Of a stretch of 64,000 bases of DNA, positions 49,366 through 61,770 are shown piece by piece. Numbering within the stretch: the first letter of the stretch is position 1; each line of letters opens with the position of its first letter. A program made the position numbers and the translations under genes. Below the pieces are notes generated by a model. The model ran no database searches. It was given only the letters and a program-made list of their open reading frames with translations, and had not been told where the DNA came from. Source of the DNA: Eumeta japonica (taxonomy: Eukaryota; Arthropoda; Insecta; Lepidoptera; Psychidae); assembly GCA_005406025.1 (NCBI GenBank), contig BGZK01000851.1, positions 124,001 to 188,000 of the forward strand, in the 5' to 3' direction.

Positions 49366-52300
49366 TTTATTGTATGCTACATCTTAAAATTTTATTTTGA
49401 TATTAAATTCGATATTCGAATTTTTTCTTTTATTTTTGCTTTGAGACCCTATTTCTTACAAAATTTTATGACATTAGATCTGTTCGTTTTGATTTATTCA
49501 ATAGTGTCAAAATATGCCGCAAAGATGGCCTTATTTTTGATTACGTTGACTTTTAGAATATTGATTCTTTTACAGCTCCAACAAACCTTGGATCTAAATA
49601 TTTGATATTAAATACCCCTACGTAATACCATCTCCTAGGAAAAGGATGTTGACAGACAGATAGACGGACAACGAAGTGATCCTATAGGAGTTCCTTTTGA
49701 AATATAACAAAAGTGTTCATAGCTTTTGCATCTAAGCATTGTATATAAAGTGTGTTATGTTCAATATTACTATTACAATCTCAACTTATTAAATCACTAG
49801 GAGAATCCATAACTCATTAACTGATCCACCGATTAAAATCAGTCTTCTAGTACTCAAGAGCGCTTATCGCTAATATATACTCCTTTTTCGACTCAACGAA
49901 TGACTACAACTCGACTATCGATCAAACGACGACAAATCGGACTACATCGTTTTTCAATTCGGTGATATTTTCTCCTTCTTAGAATTAAAATCAACCATGT
50001 AATCGGAAGTGTTACCAATTCTGCACAAAGCGTCCATTCCCTGTCGAATACTGAGAAAAATAGGCGAAAAAATGGATCGGTGTAGGACAGAACCACGATT
50101 GGTACCCGAGTCCAGCACCAATGGTTGCGACTGGTGGCTGTGTCTAATGGTTTGATTACACACAACCATTCACAGACTACTAAATTCGTGGCCGCATTTA
50201 GTAGTCCAGTGTGCTGTTTTGAGAGATAACGTTATGTAAATAAATAAGAAAAACAATTGTTTCGGTTCCCAATGCAAGAAAAACCCAACTAAATCTAACT
50301 TGCCGATTTTAAAATCCCGTCAAATTTATGACTAGATAAACCGTGTCGACTAACACGAATCTCATCATTGTCAAGTTTATTTGTTCGAAATATGTTAATA
50401 ATGTTTTTTTTTATCCAAACACTTATTAAACAATTCAGCCGATATATTCGAGAATGTTATTAGATCATAGATGTATTTGGATCATCCTACAGTAGATTTG
50501 GATCATTCTGTCATTCAAAGGTACAATGATCCAAAAAGTAATAAGAACTTGTTTTAATTTATCCTAAATACTGTAAAAAGGTTGATTAAAATTATAGTTA
50601 TTTACATTGACATTCCTATAAGTTAAATCAAACTGAGTGTAACTTAAATATGATGTGAATTTTGTTTAAATGTAAAGTAAATTACCTTTAAATCTGCTCT
50701 GGTTTTGATTTAGACAGACCCCATAGGAATTCAATTGAAATTCAATTTAAACATAATTTAAATCGAATTGCACCTAAATCGATTCTAGATTTAAATTACG
50801 TGATTCTTGCTCTTAATTAATTGAGTGATTAGACACGAAATTGAATAGTACACTTAATTTTGTGGAGCAAAAACTACTAGAGCTAGTTATATTTATTGTG
50901 CGAAAGCCCGTGGTATCAAGGTTGGCGAAATATTAACTTCGTAACGGCGTTTCACTCACGGCAGCTATAATGTAAAAACGTATATTATATCACATCTCGT
51001 TACATTTTTCCATAGCAATTGTCAGAAGATTACACACAACAGCTATAATGTATATTTTTTACATCTACGTATCTTGAGTATACAGAGCGATATGAAAATA
51101 TACAATTATATCTCGGTACATCTTAATACATCTAAATACATTTCCGCATATTATGTTACATCTCACTTTCATAGGATGTTCGGGAATTTCATGCATCAGC
51201 ACGTAGCGCTGGTTAAATCTAGTTCTGTAATGACGCCGCAAAACACAATTGACATTTCTATTCAAGATTTAGAAGAAGTTCGTTCTTATTTAGCCCCTCA
51301 ACTGACAGCTTTGCCACGGCGCCACCGTCGTAATCCCGCCATTTTCGCACCTCGCGGCGCCGTGCGCTCGTGACGCAAGCAATTTCATTTTTCACATAGT
51401 ACTTTCGCATTATTCTAGGACCCTATAGACATTGTACATTTTAGGAATTTTGGTAAAATCTGCTAACTTTTTGTGAGAGAACATTATAATAAAAGAATGT
51501 TTAATAAACGATAAAAAAAGTAAAATTCAGAAAATTGTACCTTCTAACTTTTTTTCTAAATTACAAATTAATAAAAGAACATTTTTGTTTGTATTTATAT
51601 TTTATTTATTCCTTAATAACTAATTTATAATAATAATCAACAGAAAAGGAGGCCCTATACATTTCTAAATTCACAGAACGATTTTAAAAAAGGTGTCAAG
51701 GGATTGCAGATCAGATAAACTTTTATTGCCGAACCCGTATTTTTGTAGAGACACCTTCAAGTGGAGTATTACTTCTATTGTGGTAATTTGTTGTTTAAAT
51801 GGGCAATCCATTCATTGCATAATCTGAAAAATAAGCGTTTTTAGATTTTGTCACTTATTTTATGAAAAATAAAATAACAATCAAATACATTCGGAAAAAT
51901 CTCTAATATCTATAAAATCTCGGAAGAATATCTATAAAACGAAATTTATTTAAATTTGTCCAAAAAAAAAAAGGTATTTTTATGAAAATTTGAATAATTG
52001 TTCTGCATGAACACTTAGAAAATAACAAATTTTTTATAGAAATTGTTTTAAAATATTTTTTTTAAAAACGGTGGTATTGCTTCTTATTTTCGCTAAATAT
52101 GACATTTAAATTTGTATGGAACAATATTTCAAGAGGGGGTACTTTTCCATATTAGTAAACTTTGACTTTACAAGCAACAATTAATGTAAGGAGCACAATA
52201 CTCACTGTTCAGACATTGGAATAAGTCATTAAAAACAAATGACTATTCTTTTACATACTTTCATTTGATTCTTAATTTAAGCACATAGCAAGTCGTTTTT

Positions 52301-52718
52301 TGGAAAAAATACTTTTACGTGTGATGCATTATATCTTCTTTAATTATTTCATGGAATTCGAAAAACATTGATCTTGACTTCCGGGAATAATCACAAAATT
52401 TTCCGTCGAATAATTCATTACATAATTTAAACTCGTCGTTAATTTTCTTATACTTTATATAATCTACAAGCCACATCATTCTGCTTTAGGCACATATAGG
52501 CAATAAATGCGCATCCTAAATTCACAATTCGAATCGTCTTCTGATAAATTATATAGCAAATCTAGTCATGAGTAACTAGGATATGTCTAGTATCCTAGTA
52601 TAGTAGTATAGTATAGTAGTAGTAGATCCGTATAAGATTTTAGTAGCTGGAAAGAGCGTCAATCAAGACTTATTCCGTTGGAATATAGGGAAAATGTATA
52701 ATTACATTAATTGGTGTG

Positions 52719-52760
52719 TGTAGAGCTTTACATTACTTTACGATAATGTAAAGCTCTACA
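52719..52760. repeat. Perfect 17-bp hairpin
   Basis: TGTAGAGCTTTACATTA (52719-52735) is mirrored exactly at 52744-52760 with an 8-bp loop. Confidence 0.85.
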
Positions 52761-53009
52761 TTCCGGGATGCGATTTACATTAATATACATTATAACTGCC
52801 GTGTGTAACCTTTCAAAGTTTAATAATTTTGAAAGGTTATTCGAAAATGTACTTGAATATTTACGCGCCGTAGCTCGAAAACGTTATTGCTCAAACCAAT
52901 ATGTGTAATTTTGATAATGGCCTGCAAGGTTAACAGTTGGCCAGATTTTTTTTTGTTTCGTTTCTAACACAATATTCTCACATCAGACTTTACATATTCT
53001 GCTAGTAGT

Positions 53010-53310
53010 TATTCGCAGCTTCGCTCGCTTAAACACAAAACGTTTTTCTTTTATATCTGATACAATTTAACTTTGGCTGGTTTTAGTTTTGGGTCACAGC
53101 TTTTGTTTCGATGGCGGTTCTACTTGTGATTTCGGCTCTAAATCAATTTTCCAAATGAACTTCAGTTCCACTCCCGACTTCGATCTTGATTACACTTTAC
53201 TTTCTTTTTCGATCTCAGTTTCGTATTCAATTGTGACTCCTTTATGCTCACCGTTGTGAAATCGATCTGCTTTCGTTTCTAATCCGGTCTGCTCTGCTTT
53301 CGATTTTGAT
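53010..53310 (+). repeat. Tagged period-6 repeat
   Basis: Starts TATTCGCAGCTTCGCTCGCT, followed by GTTCCACTCCCGACTTCGATC-like units up to 53310. Confidence 0.55.
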
Positions 53311-53902
53311 CCAAAATTACGTTCTTGGCTCTTTCACTTCAGGACAATGTTACAATAATGAGGTTCTGATCCCTAGGTTTACGAATAGTAGTGAAAGTTG
53401 GGTATGGCAAAAGAAAAATGAAAGTAATAAGATAAGAACTAACGCGGTGAAGATGCGATCTCTGCGTAACATGTGTGGAATGTCTTTGAAAGACATCATC
53501 ACTATGTAGGAATGTCAGAGAGCGGTGTGGTTTCAAAGAAAATGTAGTGACTGGACTGACAAAAGTTATACTGTGGTGATTTGATCATCATCATGGATGA
53601 AATCGATCATCAGGAAAAGATAAATAAAAGCAGACTGACAAAACGAGTCTATAGAGCGAATGTGTGTGATGAAAAAATCGCCAAATATCGCACTAGAAAG
53701 TTCTATGCAGCATAATATAGGATAGTTTAATAAAAAAAAGCCAAATTTCTAGTATTACCCGAAACCGACAATCTCACAGGAAACGGTTGAAGAATGTCTG
53801 CAAAGTAAAAGAGATATGCCTACTCTTTTGGGAAATAAACGTGAATTTATATTATTACTATTACTTTTATTAAGATCATAATTATCATGTGCCCAGAATC
53901 AC

Positions 53903-54206
53903 TCAACGATCGATGCTGACGTTGAGCTTATTCAAAAAATTTTTGGAGCTTTTTAAGATTTGCCTTATGCAGTTGGAGTGATTTTCGGTTTCTTCAAAGC
54001 TTTCGATTTTGTAAATCATGGAACTTTTATCGGAAAACTATGTCATTATGGATGGACAAACTGGGCATTCGACCTTCTAAAGTAGTTTTTAGTAACGGTG
54101 TTCAAAATATTGATGTCAGTGATAAAAGAACATCTGGAATCTGGACCTGTGGTCTGCGCATCCAGGGGTACCACAGGGATTAATCCTTGGTCAGGTTCTC
54201 TTTTTA
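53903..54206 (+). pseudogene. LINE reverse transcriptase relic, 5' half
   Basis: Three reading frames together carry the motif order of a Jockey/CR1-group reverse transcriptase: STIDADVELIQKIF, FKAFDFVNHGTFIGKLCHYG (the AFD motif holds the first catalytic Asp), and GVPQGLILGQVLFL, the block before the catalytic loop. Frameshifts and stops lie between them. The RT sequence breaks off at LFL (54206) and resumes at 55273. Confidence 0.8.
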
Positions 54207-55278
54207 ACTTCCTGCTAAGAAAATTGAAAATTTTCCTAAATCTGAAAGTTATTGGTTTTACTCCATTTTTCGAAAATCGAGTTTTTATCAGATCTTGACG
54301 TTTTGAGGTCTTAGAAAGCTCCCCTGACGATTTTACGATGATGTCTATACGTCTGTATGTATGTATGTGTTTGTGCGTGTGTGTGTGCGCGTGCGTGCGT
54401 GCGTGCTTGCGTGCATGCGTATATGTGTGTTTGTGAATGTATGTGAACCTCTTATAACTTTTGAACGGCTTGACCGATTGGAACCAAACTTTGGTATTCC
54501 AAAGAGTTTCATCAAACTTAGATTTTCTGAAAATTTTAATCGATTCAAATAGATAGATTCCAGAAAATTAAAAAATACTATTATAACTTTTTTAAATGTA
54601 GTTTTCTTAGAATAACTTTTAAACGGCTTTACCGATCGATTCCATAAAGTAATCAGTTCTTAACATTAAAAAACCACGTCGATCGTCGTTGGGCCGGTCG
54701 GTCGATTCGTTCGCGAGATATCGTGAGCGAAAAAAGGCGTAAAAAGTGATATTTTAAAATTTTCCAAAATTTTGGATCTAATCAAATGCAAGTTTTTAAT
54801 TCTTTTATGGAACTTAAAAACCTGCGTTGATTGTCGCTAGTTCAGTAACATTTGTTCTAATTTGTTCAAGAGATATCAAAACCAAAAAATTAAAAAACTT
54901 TTCTTAAAAAAATTCTAAAACTCTGTTTCGAATCAAATTCGCATTTTCAATATTTTATAACGAGAAATAGAGATTTTTGAATTCTTAGTGCTTAAAACGT
55001 ATTATAACTATGTTTTTGAGTTATGAGAGCTCAAAAATACTGTAATTTACTGATGTCAATATGTTTGAATACTTTGGGCTTAAAAATTGCACGAATTTCA
55101 GCAGAGACCTGAGAAGTCAGCCGTAGTTCGGATTTTTAAGCTCACACATTAAGAAAATTTCAAAAACTTAAAGATAAGTGTATTTTAATATTCAACGAGC
55201 TCAAAAGCAAATCGACAAATATCACAGCGGGAAGTTTCACAGATGGTCTTCAGAGTTAACCGTTTTTCAGATTTTTTA
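54207..55278 (+). mobile_element. ~1.07-kb insertion splitting the LINE reverse transcriptase
   Basis: Bounded by TTTTTA at 54201-54206 and 55273-55278, a likely 6-bp target duplication. Contains CAGATCTTGACG, a TG/CGTG satellite (54350-54450), then AACTTTTGAACGGCTTGACC and similar text typical of arthropod repeats, and AAATATCACAGCGGGAAG near its end. Related to 48460-49365. No coding capacity is seen. Confidence 0.65.
54350..54450. repeat. TG/CGTG satellite
   Basis: TATG, GTGT, GCGTGCGT and GCATGCGT units, part of the inserted repeat at 54207-55278. Confidence 0.9.
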
Positions 55279-55760
55279 GTGTATATTAACGATTTATCTA
55301 GTTACGTTGGAGAGTTTTTTAAGATAGTACTATTCTCAGATTACACGTTATGTTGTTATGTTAATTGTTAAGCAAAAGACAACAACTTGCTTATACCGAT
55401 GTGAACATTGCTATCTCGGTGGTAGAGAAATAGTTAATTCAAAATAACTTATTTCTTAATTAAGTGTATAAAATTCATACTTCTCAATATAATCCATAGT
55501 TCTGAAACTATTTCAGTACAAAATCAGGGCTTAGATATTTTTAATACCGCTGTATTCCCGGGTATTACTCTAGATAAAAGACTGCCATAGGATTTTGCGT
55601 AGGTAAGTTGGCGAAAGACCTTAATGATACTGCATATACAGTTAAAAAGATATGAAATTTATCAGATGCAAAAACCGCCAAACTAGTTTATTTTGGCGAT
55701 TTCTATACCCCGATTTATCGTCGAAATTTTCCTTTGTGGTATCTTAACTTTGGTATCTCA
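55273..55760 (+). pseudogene. LINE reverse transcriptase relic, 3' half
   Basis: Resumes with FLVYINDLSSYVGEFFKIVLFSDYT, where the usual (F/Y)ADD catalytic loop appears as FSDYT with the second Asp lost. It continues with LIQNNLFLN, GITLDKRL and DAKTAKLVYFGDF in changing frames, matching the order of RT palm and thumb motifs in this group. Heavily decayed. Confidence 0.75.
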
Positions 55761-56090
55761 GTTTATGTCAAAAAAAAAAGTTAATATACATAAATAGAAC
55801 AAAGAAATGTTTCAGAAGAATAGTAATTAATCTAAATTTAATACGAGAGAAATGAAAATAAATTGTGCTTACTTTTATTTTTCGTATTAGTTCTTATAGT
55901 CACAAATTCGTTTATGGGGCTCTGTGCAATAACGTGTTTGTAGTGTATTCAAAACTTATCTTTAAATAAAATTAAAATAACTATTAAACAACCACTCAGT
56001 AAAAAAGTGAATTATAAAATTTCTGAATATTTTCAGCACAAATTATGGACATAGCCAGCTCGACTTCTTATCGGGTTGTCTGTTTTTGTA

Positions 56091-56805
56091 ATAATCCAGG
56101 ATTCATGGGTCCATTTTTACAATTGATTACTATGAAATTGATTTTCCGTGAGTAGCTTCATTTTGATGAGATGTTCAACTTTTCCTCATACAAAAATTCT
56201 CGATTGCGGTAGCTAACAGGCAGCAGGGATAAAATATGTCGATTTGACGATTCTCAAAAATTTGTTACTCTGGTTTTTTTTTTTCAAAAAAATATTTGTC
56301 CTACAAAATGTGGGGTTTGATCAAAGAGTCCCCGCCTCCCAACATGTATCGATAACGAGATCAACAAAAATGATTGCTAACCAGCTGATTTATTTACTGT
56401 TGCTTACTTAATATTTGCATAATTCACCAGCCACATTGTCCTACAAATTGCGTCGTACGTTATCCCAGTCTTCAAAAGATGGACTTCGGGATACCATAAA
56501 ACCAATAATGTGCGTATTTGCCTTCAATTATATTTGTCCATCCATATTATTTATTTGAATATTCTAATATTTTTTCTCAATGGTGTTAATAATTATCTCA
56601 AATTTTAATAAAAAAACACACAGTTAGTAATAAATTTTTGAGACTCATCAAATCGACATATTTTATCATTGCTACCTCTGTCAGCTACAACAATCGAGAA
56701 TTTTTATACGAGAAAAAGTTAGGCGTCTCATCAAAATGAAGCTACTTGCGGAAAATTAACCTCATAGTAATCAATGCTAAAAATGGACCATTCATCCTGG
56801 ATTAT
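56091..56805. mobile_element. Element with ~180-bp terminal inverted repeats
   Basis: The left arm 56091-56271 and right arm 56626-56805 are about 80% reverse complements by eye, sharing ATAATCCAGGAT, GATTACTATGA, GTAGCTTCATTTTGATGAGA, AAAATTCTCGATTG and AAAATATGTCGATTTGA. The centre of about 350 bp carries no open frame. It is a foldback-type non-autonomous DNA element. No target duplication was identified. Confidence 0.8.
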
Positions 56806-57836
56806 AATAGTTTTGTTTATGATTATTATTCTAAAAAATCAATTTGAAAAAAGCTACTCTTAAATTTCTTATTTGTACTTTTTCAGATAAAATTGCCTTC
56901 CCAACGAATGCTAAATTTATATTATAATGAAGTATTTCAAGAATTATATATAACCTATGAAATATATGTATATTTTAAATTTAAATTTGAATTCTTAAAC
57001 TTTTTTTTTCAAATACATGAAGCTCGTTTTTGAGTAATATTTAAAAGGGTTTCTTTGTCTCTTCCGTCTCTATCTCCTAAAGTTTAGAAAAAAAATGGAA
57101 AATAATTGATGTAAGCATAGTTTTATCTACATTTTAATCTTATAAAGATTGAAGTGTAGATAAAATTATCTATGTAATTATCTATATCTACAAATTATAT
57201 ATACTTAGTCTTCAAAAGTATTATAATAAATCTCAAAAAAAATATCGGAAGTACATTTTTTTCCTAATGTCCTTATTTTTTGTAGTACGTCAATGTCATA
57301 TTTAAACATTTGTTAGATGAAATAAAATTCAATAAAATGAGCAATTTTCCTAAAGACGCCACATAAAACTGTCGAATAAATTATATGACATCGCGCATAA
57401 TATTCTCTTCGAACAATGTAAACATTTTAACTTTTTAACATTTTCGTCACTAGATGTTGCTACGATTAAAATGGAATCATTTTATGGTTGCGTTCGTTTT
57501 TCAGAATCACTAATAAAGAGAACCTTATAAGCTATAGCCTTTTTTCCAGACTGCACGACGCAAAGGAGGATAATGGGTTTATCAGCTTATGTGTATGTTC
57601 GTTCCTTTGTGGCGCTCTAGAGACCAAACGTTTTAGCCGAGTTTCTTATGTCAATTGGTTTGTCTTGATATTATGAGTATTACTAAATTCAGTTGTCAAC
57701 ATATTGAATTTGATTACATGACTTTAATCAAAATTCGATATGATGACAACCAGACGCCATGTTGTGAAAAATATAAAATGAAAGTCGACAAACTATGACA
57801 AGGTGTTTGAAAGCAGAGGTATTTAATCATTTACAG

Positions 57837-58565
57837 GGTTTTGAGCCAAAATAGCGAAATCGAAACCCTTATAGTTTCGTCATATCCGTCCGTCTCTCCG
57901 TATGTCGCAGGCATTTTATGCAAAAATTGCAAGACGAATATTGATGAAATTCATAATGTAGTTGTCTTGCATAAGCCGCTACTTAGTTTGGTAGTTAAAA
58001 AAGAAAAATAAATATTTTTCAAGGGGGCAGTTCATACAAGTAACAGAAGCTGAAAAAATTTTTTTTTCAGCAAATATGAACGTATGGCGTATATTTCCGC
58101 AGTTATTTTAAATACACTTTAAGGTTTTTAGGCAATTTTTCTGATTACGTGAATTATTTCGGAAATAATCCCTCCAAAAGTTGCAGAAATTGCGCGCCCC
58201 CCCCCTTTACTTTCTTAACTGTATGTCCAAAAAAATATTAAAAAAATTAAGACGGTAACGTTTAATAAATAATTTCAACGAAAATTATTTTAGACATGGT
58301 CGGATATACTGTTTTTCAGTTAATGCCGAAAACTCAACAAAAGAACGTGTGTTATGAAGATACGCTTTTTTGCTGATTCAGTTTAGTTAACACTAGTTTA
58401 ACACTAGTTAACACTAGGCAACTAAAGCGCTTATAACTATTCTGTGCGGGAAACATGGAAAAAGTATAACAATGTACTTTTTTCACCTGTGGTGCATTTC
58501 TTTGTAATGATGGTTTCGGAACCCTATAATGAGCATGCTCCAACGTGCTCTTGGCCACTTTTTTA
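57837..58565. repeat. Full-length dispersed lepidopteran repeat
   Basis: Begins AGGGTTTTGAGCC with CCCTTATAGTTTCG and CCGTCCGTCTCTCCG nearby, and ends GGTTTCGGAACCC then GTGCTCTTGGCCACTTTTTT, the two ends usual for this moth repeat. It is about 730 bp, with a worn ATG-less interior. A detached end of the same family (TTCGGCCAAGTGCGAGTTAA) is at 59757-59776. Confidence 0.55.
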
Positions 58566-61500
58566 TTTATTTTAAGTGACCATTTAAGATCTATAATGAT
58601 TCAAAGTTGATTAATAACCATTCTCATATTGAATTTGAAAACACTACACTAAAGCTGCAATAAAATTATTGTATAATCGTGTAAAATAGGTCTCATTAAA
58701 GCGAAAAATAATTATTATAATCTAATATAATTCTTAAAATAAAGTTACAAACTCAGAGTTTTCCTGCTTTGAAAGATAATTTTTACGGCTGTTACCTAAA
58801 ACGTTGCTTAATAAAGTGAGATAAAAATAATCTAATCAACAACAAATAGCTAATAAATAAGTAATATACTATGTTATTAATTGATCGATAACAATATATC
58901 GATAAACGAAATTCATCACGATTATTACAACGAGAAACACGACTGACCGACTGACCATTTGCAGCAAGAGGCGCAGCTCTTGCTACATGTACTAGCTACA
59001 AGTAGAGAAACTACATCTAAGGCCTACGACTGCAAATATTTACCATAACTGATTGGACGATTTTTTTACATCATTTTGTCTCTACCTTTTCAATTCACTT
59101 TTACGCAGTCGGGTTTTTTAGGATTTCCAATTACTTTTTATATTGGTACTGTTACTAATGTTAGAATGCGGTAGATAACAAAAAAAAAAAAACGCAAATA
59201 GGAAGAGTTCTTTGTACAGAACCTTCGTTAAGTGAGTCTAATCCGTACTTGACCAGTTTTTTTTTATGTGATAGAAAAACGAACGGATAATGTTCCGCTT
59301 TTACTTAACTTTATCTTACAATCTGGCAAGAAGCACAATTACTCTACGTGCAAAATTTTAAGTCGTTCTATCCAATAGTTTTCGCGCGAAAGGAAAACAC
59401 ACATAAAAACGGACTAACTTTTTGCGTTATATATAAATAACGATGAAGGATATTTTCTGTTGGGTTAGGCATAGATAGTTTAAAATTTTATTTGTTACAC
59501 CTAGCTCTTTCACAACTTAGAGACCCGACCAATTTTAGTGTTTTGTGCAACCGATTCCTGAACACGAATAAAAATATTTGCATATAGATACATATCGAAA
59601 TATAATAATCATCAAATTGCCCAACTTCACCAAAGGCTGTCCCAGAAAAAAAAGCCAATAAAGTCACGGTCACACGCCTTTCTTCGTATCTGCATTGTAA
59701 TTGTTCGCCTGCAGTGTGGCGGTTGTGTATTGTAATAGTCAAACGACATAAAAAATTCGGCCAAGTGCGAGTTAAGTTTCACGCAACAATTGTTCCGTAA
59801 TGTTACGCTGGACTGATTTTACTAGAAACTATACACAGGCTAATGGTGAAACGTTTTGCAAATGTAACTTCATCAAAACCGTTGCTAACTCAAAGTTAAC
59901 TTAGGAAAATATAACTATATTAATTACCTCCTAAATATAAGTAAAAAATAAAATTTTAATAAATCTATATATATATCTTTACGTATTAATATATTTAGTA
60001 TTCCATATCAAAATGTAACAATAACAGAAGCACATTTATTTTACATGTCGATATTTTTTTTAATTTATATGTGTATATATATTTAAATAAGAAACATTTC
60101 TTTTAATTAAAAACGCATTAATAATCCTCTGTCTTCTCACATGATCTTTCACAACCTTGACTTCAAAAGTGCTAATTAAAAGGAATTCGTGGAAATTTGA
60201 AACATTCAAAATAAAACTTGAATTTAATTAAAATTATATCGATTGCATTATCTTCGATATGATATCATATTTTTAAAAATTGGAAATATAGCGAATGCGG
60301 ATAAATATGTCAAATTCAGAGAAACGATAAATTAATCAATATATAAGGAAAATTTGGCGATATCCTTTTAGAATCATGAAGGTTGAGAAACCGCAAAGTA
60401 GAAAATAACATAATTTTATATAATATATCTGTAAAGCTGTATACTGTATGTGTCGAATCTGTCGTTTATTTTATTTGTAATTGGACAAAAATTTAACTAC
60501 AAACTTTTCATTTTGGAAAAAATAGCGTTCCAAAAATATTGTGGTCCTTGAGTACCCCGATATTTTTGAGATAGTGTAGCATAGAGATCGAAAGTAATAA
60601 ACTTTTTCTTTGTTTAAACAAAGAAAAAATCTATTAGTTAAATAATTAAGATCGTACACTTCAATATCAATAATTTACTAATCAAACTATAAGGATTAAA
60701 AAAATTATGGCGCAGCTAAAAAAGGTCTAAGCTTAACAATTTATAAAAGTATGTACATATATTCGATCGTAGCTCACAATTTACGAATATAAAGCTGATT
60801 TCAACAAATGAGTTTTCAGTTCTACGTCATTATCGTAAGAGTGTCGTAAGCTATATTTTATAAACAAAAAAGCAAAAAATCAGGTATGACGCAAAAATCA
60901 GAGAAACATACTTTTTTTTTGGTTTTTTATTGAGTGGGTTGTCATTCGACAGGTCATTCGAAATGGTCAACACTTTTTTTTTAAATTATGACTTAAAATA
61001 TTAAAGTGCTTTATCATACACAGTTGTATACGTATTGATTTTTTTTAATATAAAATACTCAAAGTATAAGGAATTTTCTGAATACTAGTCATTAATCTGG
61101 AAGGCCTTTATAATTATATAAGTGTCCAAAGAGTGTCAAATAAAAACTAAATTAAAAAATAACTTAAAATAAGCGTTATCTGCGGCTTCATAATTAAGTA
61201 ACTATTCGCTATAGATGAATATTAGCTTATTTTACACTTGACAATTATTTTTCCGCGGTCATATGTAAGGTAACTTTAGTTTTTATGTTAACAGAATAGT
61301 AGTGAATATAATGAAGAAATACATACCATATTCTATCACATTGGCATTCCAAACTATGTACCTTAATGTTTCAATACTTTTCGTAGCTTTCAGCTTGAAC
61401 TTTATGTGAGAATAAAGCTCGTATCAACGCTCTACAGAGTAATTCCATCTCGAACATTTTTTTTTATTTCGGATTGAAGGACTTGGATGTTAAGACGGTG

Positions 61501-61770
61501 ACTACTAAGGTGACCTAGGTTGAAGGTTGCTAACGACCGTTGTTAAGTCCCAAACGATGGCAGCGTCGCTAACCGACGATTTATTTTGCTTAACGAGGAA
61601 TAAATCACGTAGTTTTAATTTCGCTTATGAAAGCATTAGTTAATTCACTCATAGAATGATTTAAACTCGGTGTCATCTGATTTAAGGGCAAAATATCGAT
61701 CTAAAGCCATCATCGCTCTTAACTTGTTCCTTAATCGATAATTTTTTTCTTCAAAACATATTGATTTCAG
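58566..61770. other. Intergenic, expected to hold the first exon of yellow gene 2
   Basis: AT-rich with no recognised gene. Yellow gene 2 needs an upstream exon ending one base into a codon. Donor-like sites near 61500-61530 (GGTGACT, AGGTGACC) give stop codons or the wrong phase, so none was chosen. Confidence 0.5.
60603..60628. repeat. Perfect 26-bp palindrome
   Basis: TTTTTCTTTGTTT joined directly to its reverse complement, with no loop. Confidence 0.85.

Noticed and set aside
54345..54552. Open frames on both strands with Thr/His/Arg or Val/Cys/Arg repeats
   Set aside because: Produced by the TG/CGTG satellite inside the repeat at 54207-55278.
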